Shown here: piece after piece, positions 45,901-55,011 of the stretch | Numbering within the stretch: the first letter of the stretch is position 1 | How the letters are laid out: every line of letters starts with the position of its first letter | From: Helicobacter macacae MIT 99-5501 | GTDB lineage: Bacteria; Campylobacterota; Campylobacteria; Campylobacterales; Helicobacteraceae | DNA: 64,000 bases | Reading direction: 5' to 3' | Assembly: GCF_000507845.1 (NCBI RefSeq) | Contig: NZ_KI669454.1 | Span: 1,218,746 to 1,282,745 of the forward strand | Notes under the pieces: model-generated | What the model was told of the DNA's origin: nothing | Database searches by the model: none | What the model saw: the letters and a program-made list of their open reading frames with translations, nothing else | Program-made: the position numbers and the translations under genes

Positions 45901-46791
45901 TTTAGCATTTCAGATGAAAAAAGCGTGGTTTTTACCAAAGAGCAGATTTTGGCTGAAAATGAGTTTTTGCGACAAAAGCGAAGATATGAGCGACAAAACA
46001 ACCTAAAGCCCCATATCATCGCTATTGAAGCGCGAAATATCGTAGGCTTTTATAAAGAAATCACTCTGCCATTTGATGATTTTAACGCAAAGATTCGAGA
46101 TGATAGAATCACAGCAGACGCCACTTATGGCAATGGTATTGCAAATATTGATATTATCCACGGCAATACACTATTTAAGGCGGGGAATTTTGGTGCAGAG
46201 TTCCTAAACCGCATAATCGGGCGCAAAATCGTAGAGGGCGGGTTGTTTGAAGCGGGTGGAATCTATAAAAACGACATTTTTAATGGCGAAATCTCTATGC
46301 AAAACACGAGTTTTAAAGGATTTGCTATCGTGCAAAATATCATAGGGCTTATTGATACGATACCATCTCTTGTGATGTTTCGCTCGCCCGGACTTAGTGG
46401 CAAAGGCTACGAAGTCAAAAACGGAAAAATAATGCTCGGGCTAAATACGCAATACATAGCCTTAGAATCAATCGATTTAATCGGTAAAACAATGGATGTC
46501 AAAGGTAGTGGAATCATTGAGGTAGAATCTAGCGAAGTGGATATTGGGCTATCTATATCTACGCTAAAAAGCCTAACTTCAGTGCTAAACAAAATCCCAA
46601 TCATAGGCTACCTAATACTTGGCAAAGACGGCAAAATCACCACCCAAGTGAGTATCGATGGCACACTAGAAAATCCAAAATCTCAAGTAAGTCTTGCTGA
46701 AGATATTTTAAGCGCACCGCTAAACATTATCAAACGCGCATTTACTCCTGTGGATATGCTAATTGATGAAGTAGTAAAAAGTATCGACTAA
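42850..46791 (+). CDS. Very large AsmA/YhdP-like membrane protein
   Basis: About 1313 residues. One N-terminal membrane helix (LLSVCIILFVVIATLFCGFALLY), then a long periplasmic beta-rich body. The C-terminal part (INKIPIIGYLILGKDGKITTQVSIDGTLENPK) is the AsmA-like/YhdP signature. This family forms lipid-transport bridges between the membranes. A Pro/Thr/Lys/Ser/Gln-rich disordered block of about 180 residues lies in the middle (about 44773-45310), and another Asn/Asp/Pro/Ala insert at about 44160-44280. The ATG at 42850 is one option; 42811 is another. The helicase gene starts at the next base after its stop. Confidence 0.8.
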   Translation: MTIKKPSKKLLSVCIILFVVIATLFCGFALLYSGVRIEQMRIAKVSISGLYLRLHNKFILEIQEIDLSQAMSEPKPKKDFDSTKITDYVKYAIWGIAYFEHLDINRIVLSDKYTASVSYDGAMYSLSFPKLQAVFDVSTKDNNMLLDIKYLTMSEPDFSVGGRIIYAPKSKKVGFGLVVLPMDIEDLRLQNAQSAQSSNPTKSTQSKMSQTSAVPAQAQQALDETKLFLQGSSDFKTLKLKAKTTKIKNLDFLRDLLKESAIFPSLNQWLFASLDFDCIELLDSSFDISLSPKNFTKTLLQNTTAQAQVQKVAYYLPASLQAPQNPSKKQARFPTPFTTKKLHLTMKDGNLTLAPESLSYDSLSLQGTSLTFSFEKSPTLHIALASPKVLLSQNVHNLFKYFNISLPIDSLKGDIKAQVGITIDLAKKSQNQTKESNSQDSLESSELALQATNSTNPANPADFANSVDFVDSVKDLNIPSTTPTHSTSPVAVQGSIIANDATIKSSNIDVLTKSALVQININPSTGDNSLSIETKNTSYENLFDIDTKTTINLSEKRLKTSLFVYSLRISTNPQINERILSPENIKKRENFIKELHKKSTQVLKPIYYASNAFTSTKSDIANVLLARLDSTKDSSESSEFVMPKPLETPFEPKFDTPSTNSPNTTTTPQSTTPMTPKTTPPSINLPTPPKKEKNSQKKTNSIIEKTGDMLLPKTSTPTKKQAPNEAEQIAKLHPNDNDDGEDIGSVDESNANKPNEIMQSPKTPSQVAPQKSSQKQQKQESKKALPQESTQKDLAQKPKKEQSNKLKPTQETPKPTPKSSGKIITKGVELDFGKPMSEATMRAKIIELIKAQNEDVFTYDIFRADKSSLPQIDIDMDFSSDEVSISVPSLQTYAKMLNSQIVIAVRDFKLFTPHSPLMKYLGLNAGSAIVHLKSANELAFEVQIKDFPTFLLKKDKTPLKDFVFQGQYKDKKLRVKSAPQGLISFESYDNTMLAKFNNIDIDINALLSSKIPAIEEAFSISDEKSVVFTKEQILAENEFLRQKRRYERQNNLKPHIIAIEARNIVGFYKEITLPFDDFNAKIRDDRITADATYGNGIANIDIIHGNTLFKAGNFGAEFLNRIIGRKIVEGGLFEAGGIYKNDIFNGEISMQNTSFKGFAIVQNIIGLIDTIPSLVMFRSPGLSGKGYEVKNGKIMLGLNTQYIALESIDLIGKTMDVKGSGIIEVESSEVDIGLSISTLKSLTSVLNKIPIIGYLILGKDGKITTQVSIDGTLENPKSQVSLAEDILSAPLNIIKRAFTPVDMLIDEVVKSID

Positions 46792-48819
46792 ATGCCCCTC
46801 TCTCAACTAAATGAGCAGCAATATGCCGCTGCTACCGCACCACTAGGACACAATCTCATCATCGCTTCTGCTGGCACGGGCAAAACTTCCACGATTGTGG
46901 GGCGCATAGCACATTTGCTAGAATCTGGCATAAAGCCAAATGAGATTTTACTACTAACCTTTACCAACAAAGCCTCCCAAGAAATGATAGAGCGCGTAAG
47001 CAAAAGATTTGGCAATCTTGCCAAAAAAATCGAATCAGGGACTTTCCACGCCGTAAGCTACCGATACTTGCGCGAAAAATACTCCATAAGCCTAAAGCAA
47101 CCAAAAGAATTAAAAGTGCTTTTTAAATCAATCGCACAAAGTCGCATCTATGTCGAGCAAACCTCAAACCCTCCATATTCTGCGCAATATTTGTTTGATA
47201 TTTACTCACTATTTCTAAACGCAAGTGGTGGGCTAGATTTTGCCAAATGGCTAGAGGGCTACACTTCTAGCGACCATAGCGCGTATATCCCTATCTATGA
47301 GGGGATTTTCGATGAATACACAGAGCTAAAAAAAGCGCACAATTATATGGACTACAATGACTTGCTACTTCACTACGCCAAAGAAATGGCACAAATCTCC
47401 TGCCCTTATGCCGAAATCCTATGTGATGAATACCAAGACACAAATCCCCTGCAAAATCAAGTCATAAATTCTATCGCTCCACAAAGTCTTTTTTGCGTAG
47501 GCGACTATGACCAGAGCATATATGCCTTTAATGGCGCAGACATTAGCATCATCTCAAACTTTACCAAAAACTACACAAACTCAAAAGTATGGACACTAAG
47601 CAAAAACTACCGCTCCACACGCTATATACTAGATTTGGCAAACACAGTCATACAAAAAAACGAGCGCGTCTATCCAAAGCAGCTCGAAGTCATCAAGCAA
47701 AATGAACCAATCCCACCCAAACTACTTGCGTATGATGAGCTACTAGCCCAATATCACGGAATCGCCAAAAAAATCCTAAGTGCGAACTATCCACTAGAAG
47801 ACATAGCCATAATCTATCGCAACAACTCAAGTGCTGATGGCTGTGAAGCCTGCCTAAGAGAGCTAAATATCCCATCAAAGCGCAAAGGCGGTGTGAGCTT
47901 TTTTGACGCAAAAGAAGTCGCGCTACTGCTTGATATGTGCTCTCTTTTGCACAACGGCAAAGATATGATGTCTTATATCAATGTCCTAAGCTACGGGCAA
48001 GGCATAGGCAATGCTATCGGCAAAGAAATCTATGAGGCACTCTACACACTAGGTGGAAATAGCGCAAAAGCAGGGCTACTAAGTCCAAATAGAGAAATCC
48101 GCCCCTACGCCCAAAAAGCAAAAAACTCACAGCTTGGGCTATTTGATGACTTTTTTGCTTTGCAAGATTCTAAGCGATTTGATAGCGTGATAAAAAACAA
48201 TGGCTTTGCCTCTCACCCCATACTTTCTCACCCCAAGCTACACGCGCAAGGAGCGGAATTTTTGGATATGTTTTATGAGCTAGTATCTAGCCTAAATCCT
48301 GCAATCCACCCAAGCAAACTCATCTGCCAAATTGCAAAATCTAAGCTATACACTCATATCGCAAAATCACTATGTCTACAAAGAGCAAAAAACAAAGATG
48401 GCATAGTCGATGAAAATCTAGCAAACGAAGCTATGGAGCGCATAGAGCGCAAGGCAATTTTGCTAAGTGATATTGCCAAAAACTACGATAACTTGGGGAG
48501 ATTTTTAAACGCGATGATTCTAGGTAGTAGCGAAAACACGCAAGGAAGTGGTGTAAATCTACTCACTATCCACGCAGCAAAAGGGCTAGAATTTGGAATG
48601 GTGTTTGTCATAGACTTAATGGATGGGCGATTCCCCAATCGCAAGCTAATCAGCAAGGGCGGAAGCCTAGAAGAGGAGCGGAGACTGTTTTATGTCGCCA
48701 TAACCCGCGCAAAAGAGATACTCTATCTATCTTATGCCAAAAAAGACGCCATAAAATCCATAGACTATGTCCCATCACTTTTCCTATATGAGGCAAATAT
48801 GATAGAAAAAGGCAAGTAA
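46792..48819 (+). CDS. UvrD/Rep/PcrA-family superfamily 1 DNA helicase
   Basis: A 675-residue ATP-dependent 3'-5' helicase. Motif I is ASAGTGKTS (K31), Ia LTFTNKASQEM, II LCDEYQDTN, III VGDYDQSIYAFNGA, IV LSKNYRST, V LLTIHAAKGLEF and VI RRLFYVAITRAKE. It is somewhat shorter than E. coli UvrD (720), as is normal in Helicobacter. It works in nucleotide excision, mismatch-independent repair or replication restart. It is joined end to end with the AsmA-like gene and lacks its own promoter. Confidence 0.94.
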   Translation: MPLSQLNEQQYAAATAPLGHNLIIASAGTGKTSTIVGRIAHLLESGIKPNEILLLTFTNKASQEMIERVSKRFGNLAKKIESGTFHAVSYRYLREKYSISLKQPKELKVLFKSIAQSRIYVEQTSNPPYSAQYLFDIYSLFLNASGGLDFAKWLEGYTSSDHSAYIPIYEGIFDEYTELKKAHNYMDYNDLLLHYAKEMAQISCPYAEILCDEYQDTNPLQNQVINSIAPQSLFCVGDYDQSIYAFNGADISIISNFTKNYTNSKVWTLSKNYRSTRYILDLANTVIQKNERVYPKQLEVIKQNEPIPPKLLAYDELLAQYHGIAKKILSANYPLEDIAIIYRNNSSADGCEACLRELNIPSKRKGGVSFFDAKEVALLLDMCSLLHNGKDMMSYINVLSYGQGIGNAIGKEIYEALYTLGGNSAKAGLLSPNREIRPYAQKAKNSQLGLFDDFFALQDSKRFDSVIKNNGFASHPILSHPKLHAQGAEFLDMFYELVSSLNPAIHPSKLICQIAKSKLYTHIAKSLCLQRAKNKDGIVDENLANEAMERIERKAILLSDIAKNYDNLGRFLNAMILGSSENTQGSGVNLLTIHAAKGLEFGMVFVIDLMDGRFPNRKLISKGGSLEEERRLFYVAITRAKEILYLSYAKKDAIKSIDYVPSLFLYEANMIEKGK

Positions 48820-49007
48820 AAAAGTAGAATATAAATTTTTTGGACAGGAAGCAAAATAAACAAAATCTAGCAAGTCCAAAAAAACCTATCACTTTTTTTT
48901 GACAAACTTTTTAGCATTTCTGCAAAAAAACTTTTTTAGAAAGATTTTTTTTATATTCTTATCGCTATTTTTTGCAAATTTTCTACACAAAAAATCTGCG
49001 GACAAAA

Positions 49008-50216
49008 TTACAAAAACTCCCTCAAAAGCTCAATGTGATTACTACTCATAAAGTGGATTTTGGGCGCGGAGTTACACAAATTATGCAAGTCCTCCCACAC
49101 CTTGCGCGATAGCTCTAGCCCGACTTCTCTTTCATAGTCCTTGCCTTTCGCGCTCGCGCTCTCTAGCTTCTCTAGCCACTCTTGCGGGATATACACCCCG
49201 GGCAGTTTGTCGCGTAAAAATACCGCCACGCGAAAGCTAAGCACAGGGAAAAATCCAAAGATGATTTGCGTGTCCCTATTTGTTTGGTGGTTTTCTTCGT
49301 AGCTTGTATCGCAGTTTGTTTCGCGCCCTTGACTCGCACCCTCTTGTGCAGAGCCTCGCGCTACCTCGCGCTTGGCACTCTCTAGTGCTTCTAGCAAAAA
49401 CTCCGCTGATTGTCGTGCAAAGATTGGTTGGGTAAAAAACGCGCAAATTGGCGCGTTTGCTAGCTTGCGCTTGATTTTGGTAGCAAGCGAAGCGGGATTA
49501 TTGGAGTAGGAGTTTATCACAGCAAAGTTATAGATTTTGCTTACAGGGCTTGCAAGAGGCTTGCCATTTAGCGCAATTCCAGAATTTAAATCCCTAATAA
49601 TCCGCGCAAGTTTCAAGGAATTTTCCTCAAACACCCCCTTAGACTCTGCGCAATCGCCTAGCTTCACAGGGTCGCCCGTGAGGGAGAGAAACGCTCGCAG
49701 TCCAAACTCGTTTGCCCCCAAAATCTCGCCACACAACGCCATAGAGTTCCTATCGCGCATAGAGAGCGTGCAAATTAGTGGCTTTTCTAGGGCGTTTTGG
49801 AGCTTGATAGAGCTAAGAATCGAGCTAGGTTTGAAGCGCGCCAAAGGCGAGTCCGTGCAGACAAAGGCATCGATTGTATTGCTAAGCGTTTTTGTTTGCG
49901 CGGATTTTGGTGGTGTAGCTTCGTGTAGCGTGGATTTTTGCAACGCGTCTTTGGAAATCTCGGCTTTGTCTAGCGCGTTTTTTGGTGGCGTGGATTTTTG
50001 TGGTGTAGTTGTAGATATTGCTTTAGAAGTCGCACTTTTTTGCAACGCATTTCTAGAATCTAGATTTATGTTAAGCGCGGATTTGATTTTAGCGCAAAAT
50101 TCGCTTGTATCCCCACCAAGCGGAGGCGTGAGCTCAAAGCTCAAAAACGCTTTGTCCGAGCGGATTTTATCCACCAAAGAATCAACACCAAAATCTCTAT
50201 CACAAAATTTACTCAT
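49008..50216 (-). CDS. metF: Methylenetetrahydrofolate reductase family protein (MetF-like)
   Basis: About 402 residues. It probably reduces 5,10-methylene- to 5-methyl-tetrahydrofolate for methionine synthesis. FELTPPLGGD is the first strand, and ICTLSMRDRNSMALCGEILGA..LSLTGDP with FFTQPIF are MetF marks. A Lys/Ser/Thr/Pro/Ala-rich insert (about 49878-50060) and a Glu/Gly/Ser/Asn-rich one (about 49300-49370) interrupt it. ATG at 50216 has AGGGG inside the end of the restriction gene, 12 bases away. Its methionine partner metE lies on the far side of the restriction-modification pair. Confidence 0.8.
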   Translation of the reverse strand: MSKFCDRDFGVDSLVDKIRSDKAFLSFELTPPLGGDTSEFCAKIKSALNINLDSRNALQKSATSKAISTTTPQKSTPPKNALDKAEISKDALQKSTLHEATPPKSAQTKTLSNTIDAFVCTDSPLARFKPSSILSSIKLQNALEKPLICTLSMRDRNSMALCGEILGANEFGLRAFLSLTGDPVKLGDCAESKGVFEENSLKLARIIRDLNSGIALNGKPLASPVSKIYNFAVINSYSNNPASLATKIKRKLANAPICAFFTQPIFARQSAEFLLEALESAKREVARGSAQEGASQGRETNCDTSYEENHQTNRDTQIIFGFFPVLSFRVAVFLRDKLPGVYIPQEWLEKLESASAKGKDYEREVGLELSRKVWEDLHNLCNSAPKIHFMSSNHIELLREFL

Positions 50217-50228
50217 CGCCACCCCTAC

Positions 50229-51302
50229 TTAAAATGTAAATATCTCATCTTTAGATAACACCTCATAATGCCTATCAGTAAGCATTTTTGGCAAATCTTT
50301 TGTCGGAGGAAACTCCTCCATAATCTCTACTTGCAAATTCTTTAGCACTTCATCGCCTAGCTTATTTGCATATTTTCCGCGCAGTGCCTTTTCATACCAC
50401 TTTGTCAAATCAGATTCTGTGATAATGCTAACAATCTTGCTCGCATAGCCAATTTGTGCTAGTAGTGATGAGATTATATCCTTTTCTGCTTCTTTGCAAA
50501 CGATGATAATTTTATCACTTCGCACACCTTGCGTGATATTTTGTGCCATTTGCACTTCAAGGCTTAAATGCTTTATTTGCACTGCTGCCCCAAAGTTTGC
50601 ATACATATCAAGCCCTCTATCTGCCGCATTTGTAACGCCTAAGCGATAAAAATGTGCGTTTTGTGTGCTTTTTAGCGTTGTTTCATCTATCCCTATCACA
50701 GATTTTGCAAAATCGCTAAACTCCTCTAGCAATGGTGCTTTTTGTGGATTCATATTGACCGTAATTGTTATCTCTAAGGCTTTGGTTATGCTTTCAAACA
50801 GCGCATAGACAATGATTTCATAGATTTTATCAATGCTTCGCTTTAGTCCTGCTTCACGCCAAAATAAATCAATAAATTCTTTTATTTGAAAAGTCTCTTT
50901 ATTGGCATTTATGCAGTAAGAAAGTGCGTTTTTAAGCTGTGTGTATTTGTGCAAAAATTGATTGTAAATATATGCTTCGATGATTCCGTTATGGTTTTTG
51001 TTGTGCGCTCCAAGTGCGCTAAGTAGGTGTGGTGGAATGGCATTAAACAAATCATCTTGGAATTTTGCCGAGCTTGTGGATACTCTGCCAAGTAGCGCGA
51101 TACACATTTCATCTCTCCACACCTTGCTTTTGTTGCGATAGGTTTCTAGTCGCGCTAAATCAATATCCCCAAAAACCCTATCTCTATACAAAATCTCTGC
51201 GATTTGAATGGGTTTATATAAATGAATGCGTGATTTTTTGATGACAACATCAAGTGCGGTTTTTGCTTCTTTTAAGTCATTTTGTTGTGTAGTGTGTGCC
51301 AT
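50229..51302 (-). CDS. Type II restriction endonuclease, HaeII-like
   Basis: A 357-residue protein whose N-terminus (KSRIHLYKPIQIAEILYRD, then TYRNKSKVWRDE and LGRVSTSSAKFQDDLF) matches what I recall of HaeII, which cuts RGCGCY. GLDMYANFGAAVQIKHL looks like a PD-(D/E/Q)XK catalytic centre. It overlaps the methylase stop by one base (TAATG), so the two are translationally coupled. RGCGCY seems absent from this window, which fits the specificity. Length equals HaeII (352). Confidence 0.85.
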   Translation of the reverse strand: MAHTTQQNDLKEAKTALDVVIKKSRIHLYKPIQIAEILYRDRVFGDIDLARLETYRNKSKVWRDEMCIALLGRVSTSSAKFQDDLFNAIPPHLLSALGAHNKNHNGIIEAYIYNQFLHKYTQLKNALSYCINANKETFQIKEFIDLFWREAGLKRSIDKIYEIIVYALFESITKALEITITVNMNPQKAPLLEEFSDFAKSVIGIDETTLKSTQNAHFYRLGVTNAADRGLDMYANFGAAVQIKHLSLEVQMAQNITQGVRSDKIIIVCKEAEKDIISSLLAQIGYASKIVSIITESDLTKWYEKALRGKYANKLGDEVLKNLQVEIMEEFPPTKDLPKMLTDRHYEVLSKDEIFTF

Positions 51303-52282
51303 TACACAGCCTTGATATGCGCACTTTGCGTGTTTTTACTGCGTTGCTTTTTACTAAAATTATTTAGTGCCTTTAGCATTTCTTTTGCCACAGCTTCTAT
51401 CACAGGCACAGCCACGCTGTTACCGATTTGCTTTTTGAACGCACTATAAGGCACGACAATCTTATAAGATTCTGGAAATCCTTGCAATCGTAGCATCTCG
51501 CGCTCACTTAATCTACGCTCGTTATTTACAAGCAAGTAGTTCGCGCTCGCCCCCGCACGCAGCGCACAAGAAAAATGATGAGGCGTTATGCTACCGCCGA
51601 CATTCTCGTGCGTGATATATGGCTTTGCAATCTCTTTTTTCATTCGCGCAATTCGAGAGGATTTTATCGCTTCATTGACAAAATACTTTTTATCTACGCT
51701 AGATTCTAGAATTTCGCTTAGACTTTTTATGCTATTGTGACTTCCAAGCACACCAAGCGGAAAGGCAAAATCCACATTTTCTCTAAACCCACAAATAATA
51801 ATCCTCTCGCGCTTTTGTGGCAAGCCAAAATCTAGCGCGTTTAGCACTTGATAATGCGTGTAATATCCTAGATTTTTTAAATGCTCCAAAATGATTGCAA
51901 AAGTCCTGCCTTTATCGTGGCTTATGAGATTTCTCACATTTTCTAGCATAAATGCTTTGGGCATTTTATCGCGCAAAATCCGCTCGATTTCAAAAAATAG
52001 CGTGCCTTGTGTCTCGTGCCTAAAGCCTTGCTTATCGCCGATAATGCTAAAGGGCTGACAAGGAAACCCCGCACACAAAATATCAAAATGCGGAATCTCG
52101 CTTGAATCTATGCGGGTAATATCGCCATAAGGAATCTCGCCAAAATTTGCAAAATAGCTTTGTTGGGCAGATTTATCCCATTCGCTTGAAAACACGCATT
52201 TCCCACCTGCGCGCTCAAAGCCCAATCTAATCCCACCTAGCCCCGCAAACAAATCAATAAAGCTAAAAGATTGTAGTGCCAT
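51302..52282 (-). CDS. DNA cytosine-5 methyltransferase of the restriction-modification pair
   Basis: A 326-residue m5C methylase that would protect the host from the linked endonuclease. FIDLFAGLGGIRLGFE binds SAM, AGFPCQPFSI has the catalytic Cys75, MLENVRNL, then QKRERIIICGF. The target-recognition stretch lies around 200-265, and EREMLRLQGFPESYK and QIGNSVAVPVIEA end it. The gene starts 38 bases after metE and shares its strand, so metE transcription may run into it. Confidence 0.95.
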   Translation of the reverse strand: MALQSFSFIDLFAGLGGIRLGFERAGGKCVFSSEWDKSAQQSYFANFGEIPYGDITRIDSSEIPHFDILCAGFPCQPFSIIGDKQGFRHETQGTLFFEIERILRDKMPKAFMLENVRNLISHDKGRTFAIILEHLKNLGYYTHYQVLNALDFGLPQKRERIIICGFRENVDFAFPLGVLGSHNSIKSLSEILESSVDKKYFVNEAIKSSRIARMKKEIAKPYITHENVGGSITPHHFSCALRAGASANYLLVNNERRLSEREMLRLQGFPESYKIVVPYSAFKKQIGNSVAVPVIEAVAKEMLKALNNFSKKQRSKNTQSAHIKAV

Positions 52283-52320
52283 ACACTTGCCCTAAAACTA
52301 CCCTAAAAACACACGCGTTT

Positions 52321-54690
52321 TTAGCCTTTCCTCACCGCTTTGACTGCTTCTACCATATTTTTTAAGCTCGGTTTTACTTCCTCCCATTTGCGCGTTTTTA
52401 GTCCGCAGTCTGGGTTTATCCATAGTTGCTCTTTTGGTAGCACTTCTAGCAGGGCTTTGATTTGGGCTACGATTTCCTCTGTGCTTGGGATTCTTGGGGA
52501 GTGAATGTCATATACGCCCGGTCCCACTTCGTTTGCATAGCCCACGCTTTTAAAGACTTTGAGTAGTTCATTGCCACTTCGCGCGGTCTCTATGCTGATA
52601 ACATCGGCATCGAGGGCTTCTATGGTTTTGATAATGTCGTTAAACTCGCTATAACACATATGCGTGTGAATCTGCGTAGCGTCCTTTGCCACCGCCGTAG
52701 AGATTTTGAATGACTCTAGTGCCCACCGCTCATATTCTTTGATATTTTCAGCGCGAAGCGGATAGCCCTCTTTGAACGCCGCCTCATCGACTTGGATTAT
52801 CTTTACCCCCGCGTTTTGCAAGTCATTGATTTCATCAGCGATTCCTAGCGCGATTTGCTTACACACCGCCTCGCGGCTCAAATCATCGCGCACAAAGCTC
52901 CAATTTAGGATTGTAACGGGTCCTGTTAGCATTCCTTTCATTATTTTGCTTGTGAGGCTTTGGGCGTAGGTTATCCACTCCACAGTCATCGCCTTTGGTC
53001 GCGCCACATCGCCATAAATGATAGGTGGCTTGACACAGCGTGAGCCATAGCTTTGCACCCACGCGTTTTTAGAAAATACAAAGCCCTCCATTTGTTCGCC
53101 AAAATACTCCACCATATCGTTGCGCTCTGGTTCGCCGTGCACGAGCACATCTAGCCCCACTTCCTCTTGGAATCGCACGCAGTCGATAATGTAGTCCTTT
53201 ATGCCTTTTTCATAATCGCTTGGGCTGATTTCGCCTTTTTTGTATCCTAGCCTTAGGGCGCGAAGTTCGGGCGTTTGGGGGAATGAACCAATAGTGGTGG
53301 TGGCTAAATCAGGGTAGCCTAGCACTTCACGCTGAATTGCTATGCGCTTTTTAAATTCTGAATCACGCTCTTTTTTAGCGATTTTTTCCACACGCTCGCG
53401 GATTTTGGGATTGTTTGTTTTAGTAGATTTTGCGCGGGAGAGATTTGCTTCCCTATTTTGCTCCCACGCGGCTTTTGTCTCGCTACCTATGCCGTTTCTA
53501 AAGACTTCGTTAAGTAGCACGATTTCGCTTAGTTTCTCACGCGCAAAGCTAAGCCACGATAAAATCTCGCTTGGGATTTTGCCACTCTCCTCGCCCTCCT
53601 TGCTAAAAGGCGTGTGAAGCAGTGAGCAAGAGCTAGACACTACGATTCGCTCCTTTGGCACGATTTTGGCGATTTGCTCCAAAGTGGCGAGTTTGGATTC
53701 TAGGTTTGCCACCCAGATATTGCGCCCATCAATCACGCCAGCGAAAAGCACTTTGTCGCTTTTGGCGATTGCTTCGAGTGAATCGAAATTTTTAGCTCCT
53801 GTGAGGAAGTCTAGCCCGATTCCATAGATTTTGGTCCCAAGCAAAATCTCGGTTAGCTCCTTGCTGTGCTCAAAAAATGTGCTTACAATCGCGGTAATGC
53901 CTTTCTCTGTGATGCTATCATAAATGCACTTTATGGCACTTCCGCCTTTGTTGCACTCAAGCCCGAAAATCCCCGCATCAAACCCGCGCACAAAAATGGG
54001 TTCGCTAAACTCGATGATGACTTCATTTCCACCGCTTTTTAGCGTGGCTAGCTCATCGATTAAGTCTAAATATGCGGATTTGACTTTCTTAAACACTTCG
54101 CTAGGCTCGCCCTTTTGGATTTTGCTAAGTGCGAAAAATGTGAAAAGCCCTATGAGGTTGATTTTTGGCTTGTATCCAAGTGAGAGGGCTTCCTTATACT
54201 GCGCGATTATGCCACTTGCATCGGTGCGGTAGCTATCATCTATGCTTAGCTCTGGCACGACATAGTGATAGTTGGTGTTAAACCACTTTGTCATCTCGCA
54301 CGCCACGCCGTTTTTATGCCCCCTAGCTAGTGCGAAATAGCCCTCTAAGCCCTCTAGATTCTGAAACCTAGCGGGTTTTGCGCCCAGCGCGTAGGCTAAA
54401 TCAAGCACATTGTCATAGAAACTAAAGTCATTGACACATACAAAATCTAGCCCTTTTGCGTTGCCCGCGCTATTTACGCCACTATTTGCGCTCTCATTTG
54501 CTTGCAGGCCTGCGTTTGCTTGCAAGCTCCAATGCTTTGCGCGTAGCTCTTTTGCCGTGCTTTGTAGCTCGCTTTCACTTGCCTTGCTAGCCCAATACGC
54601 TTCTAAAACCTTTTTTAACTCTCTATTTTGCCCGATTCGCGGGAATCCCAAAATGTTTGTTTGTGGGAAATTTGTCTGTGGATTGCTCAT
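52321..54690 (-). CDS. metE: Cobalamin-independent methionine synthase MetE
   Basis: About 789 residues. It moves the methyl group of 5-methyl-tetrahydropteroyl-triglutamate to homocysteine. NILGFPRIGQNRELKK begins the N-terminal half. The C-terminal catalytic half shows TTIGSFPQTPELR, HGEPERNDMVEYF, GPVTILNWSF, the zinc ligands in HTHMCYSEF and NPDCGLKTRKW. ATG at 54690 has AAAGGA five bases away; the frame runs 25 codons further. First gene of metE-M-R-metF. Confidence 0.95.
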   Translation of the reverse strand: MSNPQTNFPQTNILGFPRIGQNRELKKVLEAYWASKASESELQSTAKELRAKHWSLQANAGLQANESANSGVNSAGNAKGLDFVCVNDFSFYDNVLDLAYALGAKPARFQNLEGLEGYFALARGHKNGVACEMTKWFNTNYHYVVPELSIDDSYRTDASGIIAQYKEALSLGYKPKINLIGLFTFFALSKIQKGEPSEVFKKVKSAYLDLIDELATLKSGGNEVIIEFSEPIFVRGFDAGIFGLECNKGGSAIKCIYDSITEKGITAIVSTFFEHSKELTEILLGTKIYGIGLDFLTGAKNFDSLEAIAKSDKVLFAGVIDGRNIWVANLESKLATLEQIAKIVPKERIVVSSSCSLLHTPFSKEGEESGKIPSEILSWLSFAREKLSEIVLLNEVFRNGIGSETKAAWEQNREANLSRAKSTKTNNPKIRERVEKIAKKERDSEFKKRIAIQREVLGYPDLATTTIGSFPQTPELRALRLGYKKGEISPSDYEKGIKDYIIDCVRFQEEVGLDVLVHGEPERNDMVEYFGEQMEGFVFSKNAWVQSYGSRCVKPPIIYGDVARPKAMTVEWITYAQSLTSKIMKGMLTGPVTILNWSFVRDDLSREAVCKQIALGIADEINDLQNAGVKIIQVDEAAFKEGYPLRAENIKEYERWALESFKISTAVAKDATQIHTHMCYSEFNDIIKTIEALDADVISIETARSGNELLKVFKSVGYANEVGPGVYDIHSPRIPSTEEIVAQIKALLEVLPKEQLWINPDCGLKTRKWEEVKPSLKNMVEAVKAVRKG

Positions 54691-54724
54691 TGTTGTCCTT
54701 TTTGGTGGAATCTTAAAATTTTGG

Positions 54725-54730
54725 ATTATA
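54725..54730 (-). promoter_or_regulatory. -10 box for metE and following genes
   Basis: Minus-strand TATAAT (GCCTATAATCC) 35 bases before the metE ATG. Confidence 0.5.
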
Positions 54731-55011
54731 GGCAAAATTATTAAACACAATATGTGTTTATGCAAAAAAATTACTTGTTTTTATACAAATTCTACCAAAA
54801 TCAAAAATATATCCTTAGATACTTTTGGCATTTTTAGCACATTTTTAGCACAAGATTTTAGGCTTTTTATTCTATTTTTTTAGATTCTTTACATTTTTTA
54901 TTAAATTTTTAGTCGCTTAAATGTTTTTGTTGTTGCCATTTTTAGATTTTCTTAGCTTTTTGCGTTTTTAGTTTTTTTCTGCATTTTTATATATTTTCTA
55001 GCTTCTACCCC
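54731..55011. other. AT-rich divergent intergenic region
   Basis: Between the metE promoter and the T15 promoter of the next operon. Long A and T runs but no gene or RNA recognised. Confidence 0.5.

Noticed and set aside
49537..50232. Plus-strand 231-codon open frame antisense to metF
   Set aside because: It is long only because the low-complexity insert lacks stops on both strands; no conserved motif.
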